Assembly (NCBI GenBank): GCA_022564455.1
Contig: JADFLK010000157.1
Span: 1 to 5,771, forward strand
Origin: Bacteroidota bacterium
GTDB lineage: Bacteria > Bacteroidota > Rhodothermia > Rhodothermales > Rubricoccaceae
Length of the DNA: 5,771 nt
Direction of reading: 5' to 3'
Shown here: in pieces, positions 1 through 5,453 of the stretch
How positions within the stretch are numbered: the first letter of the stretch is position 1
Layout of the letters: every line of letters starts with the position of its first letter
Notes under the pieces: generated by a model
The model's input: only the letters and a program-made list of their open reading frames with translations
What the model was told of the DNA's origin: nothing
Databases searched by the model: none
Translations under genes and position numbers: made by a program

Positions 1-9
1 GTTGATTCT

Positions 10-43
10 GGAAGGGGTCGAAATCGGCCCTTCCCCGTTCTTT
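10..43 (+). terminator. Terminator-like hairpin for a gene upstream of the window
   Basis: A 7-bp perfect stem pairs GGAAGGG (10-16) with CCCTTCC (28-34). It continues past one bulged G (17) with T18-G27, C19-G26 and G20-C25 and closes on the loop AAAT. The sequence after it, 37-43, is only moderately T-rich, so this is a weaker intrinsic terminator than the one at 4272. The phosphotransferase gene ends at 157 on the other strand, so the hairpin most likely ends a plus-strand gene that lies before base 1. It could also help stop minus-strand transcripts. Confidence 0.5.
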
Positions 44-82
44 GACCGAAGTAGTACTTGTTAAATCCCGGTATGACAAAAG

Positions 83-129
83 TTTAGCAATATGCATTAA
101 TTGATCAGCCTCCTCAGACACTTGCTAAA
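83..129. repeat. 8-bp perfect inverted repeat with 31-bp spacer
   Basis: TTTAGCAA at 83-90 is the exact reverse complement of TTGCTAAA at 122-129. The arms lie in an AT-rich stretch immediately beyond the 3' end of the phosphotransferase gene and enclose the transposon-end-like sequence at 98-114. The spacer is long for a terminator and no T-run follows. It may be a protein-binding site or a by-product of insertion; no function can be assigned. Confidence 0.3.
98..114 (+). repeat. Solitary end of the MITE-like repeat family
   Basis: TAATTGATCAGCCTCCT matches the right end of the 56-bp element (2084-2100, TAATTCAACAGCCTCCT) at 15 of 17 positions. No matching left end (GAGGCTGT...) is visible between base 1 and here, so if this is a true family member its partner lies before the window or has decayed. 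It is placed just downstream of the phosphotransferase stop codon. Confidence 0.4.
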
Positions 130-156
130 TGGGCTTGGCACCCGGCACATTGGCTG

Positions 157-1065
157 TCAAAGCTCCATTTCTGCCAGGGCCTTAAGTACGCTAGCCTTCA
201 GGCGGATGTCGCGTTTCGTTCTATCAGGACGTTCAGTGAAAAGCGTTCTCCAAAACCAGATGGCCTCCGTTGTTCTCGAGGGAGAGGCCTTCCGGCCACT
301 CAGCGCCGCCTCCGTTGCACGGTAGAGTACCTCGTCTGCCCCATCTGGACCCCACGAAGCATCCTCCCAGTCGAACAATGTAAGACGCCCGTCTTGTAAC
401 CGCCGAAGGTTCCACGGAGTAAGGTCTCCGTGCATAGGCCGCCAGGTATCGCTAATGCTCGTGGGCCTGTGCATCGTGGAAAGCGCCGTCTCAATTTCTG
501 TTACTATTTGCCGGATCGCCGGGGCGTGAGGGACCCGATGCGGCGCGGATGGAAGAGCTGTCGTCAGCAAGAAATGCCATTCCTGGATGGAACCGTAGTC
601 GATCACGGACGGAGTCGAAAACGTCCTGGGCTTCGAGAGTGCAAGCATGGTTAGGGCCTCGTACTCACGGTGCAGCGATTCTGAATCCCCTTCGCGGAGT
701 TTGAGGAAACCGACTGCTTTGGATCTGTTGAGCAGCAGTAGGGTCAAACCCTGGCGGCCAGGCTGCAGCCTCTGATACCCCGCAATACTATCAAAGACGC
801 CAATGCTCTTTACCAAGCGGTTGGTTAGCAGCTTCGTTGTCGTCTCAGCGAAGGGGTTGTTCCAATACGATACCCTTCCAAGCAGTGCGTGATGGCCTAA
901 TATTCTGGTTGCAAACCAGGCGGCGCGATGGGTCCATACGCTTCTCCCGGTGCAAGGCGTGAAGAGGGAGAGGCCAGCCAGGGCAGCGGCTCTTGAATGG
1001 ATAGGAATCATCAGATGGCCCCATCCGGGAGGAAAGTCTTTGTACGGAACGTTACCCCAGTCCAT
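157..1065 (-). CDS. Phosphotransferase of the aminoglycoside/choline kinase-like fold
   Basis: A 302-residue protein of the APH/choline-kinase superfamily, which transfers the gamma-phosphate of ATP to a small-molecule hydroxyl; the substrate here is unknown. The C-terminal lobe carries the Brenner-type motif HGDLTPWN (212-219, catalytic Asp214 and Asn219) and the metal-binding segment LFDWEDA (Asp232). The candidate ATP lysine is Lys122 (GFLKL), with its partner glutamate at 134 or 136. The first 80 or so residues match nothing I recognise. The ATG at 1065 has no Shine-Dalgarno; an internal Met19 (1011) is an alternative. It is transcribed away from the glycan genes and stands alone. Such kinases do occur in polysaccharide loci, where they may phosphorylate a sugar or aminoalcohol, but antibiotic resistance is not implied. 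The fold assignment is firm; the substrate is open. Confidence 0.85.
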   Translation of the reverse strand: MDWGNVPYKDFPPGWGHLMIPIHSRAAALAGLSLFTPCTGRSVWTHRAAWFATRILGHHALLGRVSYWNNPFAETTTKLLTNRLVKSIGVFDSIAGYQRLQPGRQGLTLLLLNRSKAVGFLKLREGDSESLHREYEALTMLALSKPRTFSTPSVIDYGSIQEWHFLLTTALPSAPHRVPHAPAIRQIVTEIETALSTMHRPTSISDTWRPMHGDLTPWNLRRLQDGRLTLFDWEDASWGPDGADEVLYRATEAALSGRKASPSRTTEAIWFWRTLFTERPDRTKRDIRLKASVLKALAEMEL

Positions 1066-1267
1066 TAATTACAAAGGCTTAGTGGTCGACTGGCGTTGCC
1101 ATACGTGTCTTCGGCACGAACGAACGCGGATCGATTTGGAAAAGGAGATCTGGAGACCACTATAGGTTTATTGAATACGCGCGTACAACGAAAGTTTGAA
1201 CGCTCCACATGCTCATGACGAGTTGGCTATTCGCCGACTGGGATCTTCACGATAATGGTTCAAAGGT

Positions 1268-1301
1268 GTCTCCTCTCATTTTGGTGGACGGTTGAGGAGA
1301 C
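1268..1301. repeat. 8-bp inverted repeat, long loop
   Basis: GTCTCCTC (1268-1275) and GAGGAGAC (1294-1301) are perfect reverse complements separated by 18 bases. A T-G and a G-C pair can extend the base of the stem. There is no T-run on the plus side, so it is not an evident terminator. It sits in the gene-free stretch between the phosphotransferase and the sorting-tail remnant, and its role is unknown. Confidence 0.3.
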
Positions 1302-1390
1302 GCGTGTTCTATTGCGCGCGAGGTTTTGCTCGTCTTGCATCTGCGAAAGATACTCGCGTGTGAAAGCCCTCGGTTGGTGATGTAACATCT

Positions 1391-1410
1391 TCCGTTGAAA
1401 TTGCAACGGA
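1391..1410. repeat. 7-bp stem, 6-base loop hairpin
   Basis: TCCGTTG (1391-1397) pairs perfectly with CAACGGA (1404-1410) around the loop AAATTG. It covers the TTG at 1395 from which the signal-peptide-like frame would start. If that frame were translated, the hairpin would occlude its start; otherwise it has no visible role. Confidence 0.3.
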
Positions 1411-1461
1411 GTTTGGGTGTTCCAACCCTGATTGCTAGTCTGATGCTTTTTTTGCGAATAG

Positions 1462-1815
1462 GCGCGAATCCATGCCTTATCTACGGACTTGCTGGATCCG
1501 GGACAATCCCTGTCATTGATCACGGCAGTCGACGAGTTGGAAGCAGGACGACTTCGGGCCAATTTCGATGTCCGGGTCGTTCCCGGCCCTACAGCGCTTC
1601 GTAGTCGGATTCTTGTCTCCGTGGAAGCGGAAGAGAGCGTTCAATTAACGATCTTCGATGTTTCAGGTCGCGCTGTGCTGCGGAGAGACTTGATCATAGA
1701 CCACCGGGAAATCAGCCTTGACCTAGGTAGTTTTTCTTCAGGAGTGTACACGGCGGTTGTTCGGGGGATAGATCCTGGGTGGAAAGCGAGGACGACGTTT
1801 ACCGTAGTTCGCTGA
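1462..1815 (+). pseudogene. Remnant with a type IX secretion C-terminal sorting domain
   Basis: The open frame runs from just after a TAG (1459-1461) to the TGA at 1813-1815 and has no ATG; TTG at 1489 would give 108 residues. From about residue 27 of that version it matches the type A sorting domain that directs proteins through the type IX secretion system to the cell surface. The order is: VVPGPT (in place of the usual YPNP), a beta-rich segment, IFDVSGRAV, then LGSFSSGVYTAVV and a terminal TFTVVR. In the family this domain is the last 70-100 residues of a large secreted protein; here almost nothing precedes it. An overlapping frame from 1395 looks like a signal peptide, so a single-base frameshift between 1462 and 1604 could once have joined leader and tail. 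Most likely a decayed secreted-protein gene; a real mini-protein is possible but less likely. Confidence 0.6.
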
Positions 1816-2042
1816 CAGGATCACTACCTACTACCCCGATTGTTGCGCACGGCCGGCAAACCTGGAACAGCGGGCGGTACAGCACATGTAGGCGTACCAT
1901 TCGTTTGTCGCTCTCGTAGTCTCATTGTGAGGACAGAATGCGGTCACGGATTAAATTCGGGGAAGTGAACGAGTCGAATCGGGGTACTATTGGGTAACGA
2001 AGGGACAGCGGCGCAGGCGTTGCCTATTGGTGGAACATCTTT
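1816..2042. other. Non-coding stretch before the first MITE-like copy
   Basis: No gene, RNA or clear hairpin terminator is seen between the sorting-tail remnant and the 56-bp element. With the element and the short leader after it, the gene-free region extends to 2144. Any promoter for the WecG-type gene would have to lie here or in the element; I find no motif strong enough to call. Confidence 0.4.
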
Positions 2043-2098
2043 GAGGCTGTAGAAATACGTCATTCTGCCTGCGACGGAGCACGTAATTCAACAGCCTC
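2043..2098 (+). mobile_element. MITE-like element, short 56-bp copy
   Basis: The terminal 16 bases, GAGGCTGTAGAAATAC (2043-2058) and GTAATTCAACAGCCTC (2083-2098), are inverted repeats with 2 mismatches. The left 35 bases align without gaps to the left of the 182-bp copy at 3014 with 28 identities, including an unbroken TGCCTGCGACGG. The right end shares 15 of 16 bases with that copy. The two are therefore family members in the same orientation, and this one has lost its middle. No target-site duplication is convincing at its edges. It encodes nothing and lies 46 bases before the WecG-type start codon, so it may influence that gene's leader. No family name can be given without a database of insertion-sequence ends. 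Confidence 0.7.
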
Positions 2099-2144
2099 CT
2101 ATGCACACGACCACAACGACAAGAAGCTCATCAGATCTACAACG

Positions 2145-2987
2145 ATGCCACCAATGACCGCCACGGGCACAACCCGGCGGCCTGAACGCGTAGGCGCCGA
2201 TCTCGAATCCCCTGAAAGCCGGGTCATCCTCGGCACGCGCGTCCATGCGTCGAGCTACGCGGACGCCACGGAAGCGGTGCTGCTGTGGGCCAAAGTCGGC
2301 GCGTCGAAATACGTCTGTGCCACGGGAGCGCACGGTGTGATAGACGCGCAGGACGACCCGAGTTTTCAGCAGGTGCTCAACGAAGCCGACCTCAACGTGC
2401 CCGACGGCATGTCGCTGGTAAAGGCTCTCAGGAAATTGGGTTTGGAAGATGCATCGCGCGTATACGGGCCGGACCTGATGCTCCACGTCTGCCGCGCGGC
2501 TTCCAAAGCAGGTGTTCCGGTGGCGCTGTATGGATCCAGGCAAGCGACATTGGATGTGTTGAAAGAGCGCCTGCCCCAACTTGCTCCGGGGCTGAAAATC
2601 GCCTGTGCTATCTCGCCGCCCTTCCGCGCACTTACCGGCGAGGAAGACGAAGCCTTTGTCCAACAAATCGCCGCCTCCGGTGCGCGGATTGTCTTTGTGG
2701 GTCTCGGATGCCCACGCCAGGAGCGCTGGTGCGCCGAGCACAAGGGCTGTATTCCGGCCGTGATGCTCGCCGTAGGCGCCGCGTTCGATTTCCACGCCGG
2801 ACAACTCAGGCAGTCGCCGGCTGTACTCCAGCGGCTTGGTCTGGAGTGGGCGTACCGTCTCGCAATGGAACCCCGCCGCCTCTGGAAGCGATATACCCGT
2901 GTCGTTCCGCGCTTTATGGTTGGATTTGCCCGTCAAATGCGACAGGAACGGAAACAGAAGCAAGTCGCCGTAACTTCGGCCCGCTAA
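2145..2987 (+). CDS. WecG/TagA/CpsF family glycosyltransferase (GT26)
   Basis: A 280-residue transferase of the family that adds N-acetylmannosamine or its uronic acid, or related sugars, to an undecaprenyl-diphosphate-linked GlcNAc at the inner face of the membrane. Family hallmarks appear in order: ATGAHG (59-64), VPDGMSLV with the presumed catalytic Asp87, GLGCPRQERW (176-185), VGAAFDFHAG (200-209) and GLEWAYRLAMEPRRLWKRY (222-240). The tail after 240 is basic and amphipathic, as expected for the segment that docks these enzymes on the membrane. About 25 N-terminal residues precede the conserved core; ATG 2145 and ATG 2154 are both possible, and neither has a good ribosome binding site. 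MITE-like copies flank the gene on both sides. The donor sugar cannot be read from sequence, and no UDP-ManNAc-making gene is in view, so I give no symbol. Confidence 0.92.
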   Translation: MPPMTATGTTRRPERVGADLESPESRVILGTRVHASSYADATEAVLLWAKVGASKYVCATGAHGVIDAQDDPSFQQVLNEADLNVPDGMSLVKALRKLGLEDASRVYGPDLMLHVCRAASKAGVPVALYGSRQATLDVLKERLPQLAPGLKIACAISPPFRALTGEEDEAFVQQIAASGARIVFVGLGCPRQERWCAEHKGCIPAVMLAVGAAFDFHAGQLRQSPAVLQRLGLEWAYRLAMEPRRLWKRYTRVVPRFMVGFARQMRQERKQKQVAVTSAR

Positions 2988-3013
2988 TCGCCGCGAAGGC
3001 GTCTTTCCCCTAA

Positions 3014-3195
3014 GAGGCTGTTGAACTATCCCATCTTGCCTGCGACGGCCCCTCTCCCCGCAAGCCTGCGGGGCAAGCGCCCGATCTCTACGTTCCGAGA
3101 TTCTCGCCGAATCACCGATTCGACTGCGATCTCGCGCCTTGATCTCGGCCAAGATTGGCTCGTCTCGACGACAGGGCGGATAATTCAACACCCTC
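3014..3195 (+). mobile_element. MITE-like element, 182-bp copy between two glycan genes
   Basis: Its ends GAGGCTGTTGAACTAT (3014-3029) and ATAATTCAACACCCTC (3180-3195) are 16-bp inverted repeats with 2 mismatches. Inside are a 7-bp hairpin, CCCCGCA/TGCGGGG (3056-3062 and 3067-3073), a 6-bp one, CGAATC/GATTCG (3108-3113 and 3117-3122), and three GATCTC repeats. No transposase is encoded, so movement would need an enzyme supplied in trans. It begins 26 bases after the WecG-type stop and ends 19 bases before the epimerase ATG, and so fills nearly the whole gap between the two genes. Transcripts through it could fold on the terminal repeats and alter expression downstream. It has the same orientation as the copy at 2043; no clear target duplication is seen. 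Confidence 0.72.
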
Positions 3196-3214
3196 CAAAC
3201 AAATCTCTCTGACC

Positions 3215-4243
3215 ATGTCCCAAACCCGCGTACTCGTCACCGGCGCCGGCGGCTTCATCGGCCACCACCTCATCACTTATCTGAAGGAGAAGGGCTACTG
3301 GGTCCGCGGCGTGGATATCAAGGAGCCGGAGTTCGCCCCCACCACCGCCGACGAGTTTGAACTACTCGATCTCCGCCGCTGGGAGGCCTGCCAACAGGCC
3401 GTTGAGGGCGTGGAACACGTCTATGCTCTCGCTGCCGACATGGGGGGGATGGGCTTTATCTCGCAATTCCATGCGCAGATCCTCCACAACAACATCCTCA
3501 TTAACACGCACACGATAGAAGCCGCGCGCCTGGCGGACGTCAAGCGCTACCTCTACACCTCCAGCGCGTGCGTCTACCCGGAGTACCTCCAGACGGAGAC
3601 CGACGTGGTGCCGCTCAAGGAAGAAGACGCACTACCCGCACAGCCGCAGGATGCCTACGGCTGGGAGAAGCTGCTCACGGAGCAGCTCACCTACCACTAC
3701 CTGCACGATTATGGGATGCAGACGCGAACCGTACGTTTCCACAACGTGTACGGCGCACTTGGCACGTGGGAGGGCGGTCGCGAGAAGGCGCCTGCCGCGA
3801 TGTGCCGCAAGGTGGCGATGGCGAAGCTGACCGGCAAGCCCGAGGTGGAGATCTGGGGCGACGGCGAGCAGACGCGCTCATTCATGCACATCGACGACTG
3901 CCTGGAGGGCGTCTACCGCCTGATGATGAGCGACTGCTCGGATCCGGTGAACTTGGGCCGCGACCGCATGGTGACGATTAACCAACTGGCGGATATTGCT
4001 GCCGATGCTGCGGGCATCGAGATAGAGCGGGTGCACATTGACGGCCCGATGGGTGTACGCGGCCGCAACTCGGACACCACGAAGCTCCGCGAGGTATTAG
4101 GCTGGGACCCGCAGATTGCGCTGGAGGACGGCATAGCGCGTACGTACGTATGGATCGAAGACCAGCTCCGCGCCAGGCTCGTCGCCGAAGGCGTTCTGGC
4201 AGCGGATGGGGCCTCGGCCGAACCCGTCGCCGAGTCTGTCTGA
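3215..4243 (+). CDS. GDP-mannose 3,5-epimerase
   Basis: A 342-residue short-chain dehydrogenase/reductase of the extended type. It would convert GDP-D-mannose to GDP-L-galactose (and GDP-L-gulose) with tightly bound NAD. The Rossmann motif GAGGFIG is at 10-16. Hallmarks shared with the plant enzyme follow: AADMGGMGFI (73-82), SSACVYPEY (116-124, Cys119), DAYGWEK (146-152, Tyr148 and Lys152), GTWEGGREKAPAA (183-195, Lys191), IWGDGEQTRSF (213-223) and GVRGRNSD (280-287). Cys119 and Lys191 correspond to the acid/base pair known from the Arabidopsis protein. ATG 3215 is chosen because the Rossmann strand follows at once; an in-frame ATG at 3155 lies inside the MITE-like element. The last 20 or so residues are an Ala/Glu-rich tail beyond the usual family end. 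No Shine-Dalgarno is visible. In bacteria the product would feed an exopolysaccharide or LPS glycan. Confidence 0.9.
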   Translation: MSQTRVLVTGAGGFIGHHLITYLKEKGYWVRGVDIKEPEFAPTTADEFELLDLRRWEACQQAVEGVEHVYALAADMGGMGFISQFHAQILHNNILINTHTIEAARLADVKRYLYTSSACVYPEYLQTETDVVPLKEEDALPAQPQDAYGWEKLLTEQLTYHYLHDYGMQTRTVRFHNVYGALGTWEGGREKAPAAMCRKVAMAKLTGKPEVEIWGDGEQTRSFMHIDDCLEGVYRLMMSDCSDPVNLGRDRMVTINQLADIAADAAGIEIERVHIDGPMGVRGRNSDTTKLREVLGWDPQIALEDGIARTYVWIEDQLRARLVAEGVLAADGASAEPVAESV

Positions 4244-4271
4244 TTGTCCGCGGACTCCCTTCCGGCCGAAC

Positions 4272-4305
4272 AGGGGCGATCCACTTGTGGTTCGCCCCTT
4301 TATTA
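4272..4305 (+). terminator. Strong intrinsic terminator after the epimerase gene
   Basis: AGGGGCGA (4272-4279) pairs perfectly with TCGCCCCT (4292-4299). After a T-T mismatch the stem continues with CCAC/GTGG (4281-4284 and 4287-4290), of which the innermost pair is probably open. A T-rich tail, TTTATTAT, follows. It begins 28 bases after the epimerase stop and separates the epimerase unit from the next glycosyltransferase, which therefore needs its own promoter. Confidence 0.85.
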
Positions 4306-4310
4306 TGTTG

Positions 4311-4320
4311 ATTACGTAAT
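4311..4320. promoter_or_regulatory. 10-bp perfect palindrome between terminator and glycosyltransferase
   Basis: ATTACGTAAT is self-complementary, and a second ACGTA follows at 4322-4326. It sits in the short space where the promoter of the glycosyltransferase/SDR pair must be, so it may be an operator. A 10-bp palindrome can also arise by chance, and no -10/-35 pair with good spacing could be set beside it. Confidence 0.25.
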
Positions 4321-4390
4321 GACGTAGTAGCGTTTCTGAGATGCTTCGTCGTAACCTATCCGCCACTCCAATCAACTTCAAAACAGAAAA

Positions 4391-4399
4391 GAAGAAGGG
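4391..4399 (+). promoter_or_regulatory. Possible ribosome binding site pointing to a GTG start at 4407
   Basis: The purine run GAAGAAGGG ends 7 bases before an in-frame GTG (4407-4409). It would give the glycosyltransferase 12 extra residues ahead of the Met at 4443. By family comparison the Met at 4443 is the better start, so the site is offered as an alternative. Confidence 0.3.
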
Positions 4400-4442
4400 T
4401 GGTTCGGTGGTTGCAACGCCGGACGATCAGAAGCTTTTCGTG

Positions 4443-5453
4443 ATGTCCCACACCCCCACCATTTCGATAGGTCTCCCGGTATTCAACGGTGCGCGATACC
4501 TGCGCGAGGCCATTGAGGATTTCCTCCGGCAAACCTACACGGACTTCGAGCTGATCGTCTCGGACAACGCATCCACCGACGAGACGGAGGCCATCGTACG
4601 CGAAGTATCAGAACGGGACGAGCGGATTCGCTACGTCCGCAACAACACGAATATCGGGGCGCTGCCAAATTCAAACCGCGTGTTCGAGTTGGCGCAGGGT
4701 CGTTACTTCTGCCTCGCAGCTCACGATGATCGCCACGCGCCGAACTTCCTCGAACGGCTCGTCGCAGTACTCGAAGAGAACCCGGATGCAGTCCTCGCCT
4801 ACGGCCGCACGACGCTGATCGGGGAGGAGGGCGAGGCGCTCCGAAAAGACCCGGCGACCGGGAAGTATGTCAGTTCTGATGGCCAACTGGTGTGGTGCGG
4901 GCAGGATCTTGAACGGCCGATGCCTGTCGAAACGGTTTCTCGCTATCGCGCTGTGCTCCGAAGTTCGGATGTAAACGCGCCCATACATGGTCTTTACCGC
5001 CGCGATATCCTTGCCGAGATCGGTGGGCATCAGATTCACGGCTCTGACAGGCTGATCGTCTCGTACGCGGCACTTCTCGGACGCTTTGTTTTCGTAGACG
5101 CGGCGCTCTTCGCGTTTCGCATCCACGCCGACAGCACACTCTTTCTTGACCGTGACGCATGGGCCGAGCGCGAGACGGGGCGCGCGGATCCTCTCTCGCC
5201 GGTTTCCACCCTCATCACTTTCATGAATTACGTCCGTGTCGTCAGACGGAGCCCACTTTCTGCCGCCGAGCGTATGCGTGCCTACATGGCCACATTGGGT
5301 TACGCCGTTCGGCCCACCGCCCTCCGCAATACCTTTCTCCCTGGCCTCGACAACTATTTTGGCTGGCAGCGCTGGCCGTGGCAACGCAAAGCGAAAACAC
5401 AATTTACGGCGCCATCCGCCTCGGCCAACTCTACGAAAGGCATCCACGCATGA
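4443..5453 (+). CDS. Family 2 glycosyltransferase (GT-A fold)
   Basis: A 336-residue inverting glycosyltransferase that would add a sugar from a nucleotide donor to a growing lipid-linked glycan at the cytoplasmic face of the membrane. The GT2 start ISIGLPVFNGARYLREAI lies at 7-24. The nucleotide-binding SDNASTDET follows (40-48, Asp41), then the metal-binding AAHDD (92-96, DxD equivalent) and the acceptor-side segment around GSDRL (200-204). FRIHADS (225-231) is typical of this branch. There is no membrane-spanning segment; basic and aromatic residues around 300-320 may touch the membrane. The frame is open back to an ATG at 4341, and a GTG at 4407 has a purine-rich site before it. I choose 4443 because family members begin a few residues before the first beta strand. 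Its stop overlaps the next start by ATGA, so the two are co-translated. The sugar donor cannot be told. Confidence 0.88.
   Translation: MSHTPTISIGLPVFNGARYLREAIEDFLRQTYTDFELIVSDNASTDETEAIVREVSERDERIRYVRNNTNIGALPNSNRVFELAQGRYFCLAAHDDRHAPNFLERLVAVLEENPDAVLAYGRTTLIGEEGEALRKDPATGKYVSSDGQLVWCGQDLERPMPVETVSRYRAVLRSSDVNAPIHGLYRRDILAEIGGHQIHGSDRLIVSYAALLGRFVFVDAALFAFRIHADSTLFLDRDAWAERETGRADPLSPVSTLITFMNYVRVVRRSPLSAAERMRAYMATLGYAVRPTALRNTFLPGLDNYFGWQRWPWQRKAKTQFTAPSASANSTKGIHA
5434..5440 (+). promoter_or_regulatory. Ribosome binding site of the SDR gene
   Basis: CGAAAGG ends 9 bases before ATG 5450, inside the end of the glycosyltransferase gene. With the ATGA overlap it fixes the SDR start and suggests translational coupling. 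Confidence 0.45.

Larger units (their letters stand above)
1066..1461. other. Non-coding stretch, possibly decayed sequence
   Basis: No convincing gene is visible on either strand. Two perfect stem sequences stand out: GTCTCCTC/GAGGAGAC (1268-1275 and 1294-1301) and TCCGTTG/CAACGGA (1391-1397 and 1404-1410). From a TTG at 1395, one frame reads as a basic, then hydrophobic, leader (MKLQRSLGVPTLIASLMLFL) resembling a signal peptide. It runs out of frame with the sorting-tail remnant that follows. The promoter of the minus-strand phosphotransferase must lie in this stretch, but I cannot place it with confidence. Confidence 0.5.

Noticed and set aside
760..771. 12-bp palindrome AGGCTGCAGCCT resembling the element ends
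   Set aside because: It lies inside the conserved phosphotransferase reading frame, shares only the GGCTG/CAGCC core, and has no second end nearby.
1159..1188. Promoter for the phosphotransferase on the minus strand (TTGTAC, 18 bases, TATAGT)
   Set aside because: The -35 matches consensus at only three positions, the spacing is long, and this lineage uses different housekeeping promoter motifs.
1447..1453. Run of seven T as a slippery site joining the leader frame to the sorting tail
   Set aside because: A shift into the tail frame here would meet TAG at 1459-1461 at once, so this run cannot connect the two.
2035..2104. Target-site duplication around the 56-bp element
   Set aside because: The flanks (CTTT and CTAT) agree at only three of four bases, too little to call; the 182-bp copy also shows no clear duplication.
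2285..3013. Second plus-strand frame within the WecG-type gene
   Set aside because: The product is rich in Arg, Ala and Cys without a domain; the other frame carries all the conserved motifs.
2088..3191. Long minus-strand open frame opposite the WecG-type gene
   Set aside because: It is antisense to a well-supported glycosyltransferase, begins and ends inside the two repeat elements, and its translation is arginine-rich with no recognisable domain.
3155..3214. Upstream ATG extending the epimerase by 20 residues
   Set aside because: The extension is encoded by the repeat element and the Rossmann strand begins directly after the Met at 3215.
4671..5447. Minus-strand open frame of 258 codons opposite the family 2 glycosyltransferase
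   Set aside because: It is the shadow of a GC-rich gene; no family motif is visible and the plus-strand product has clear catalytic residues.
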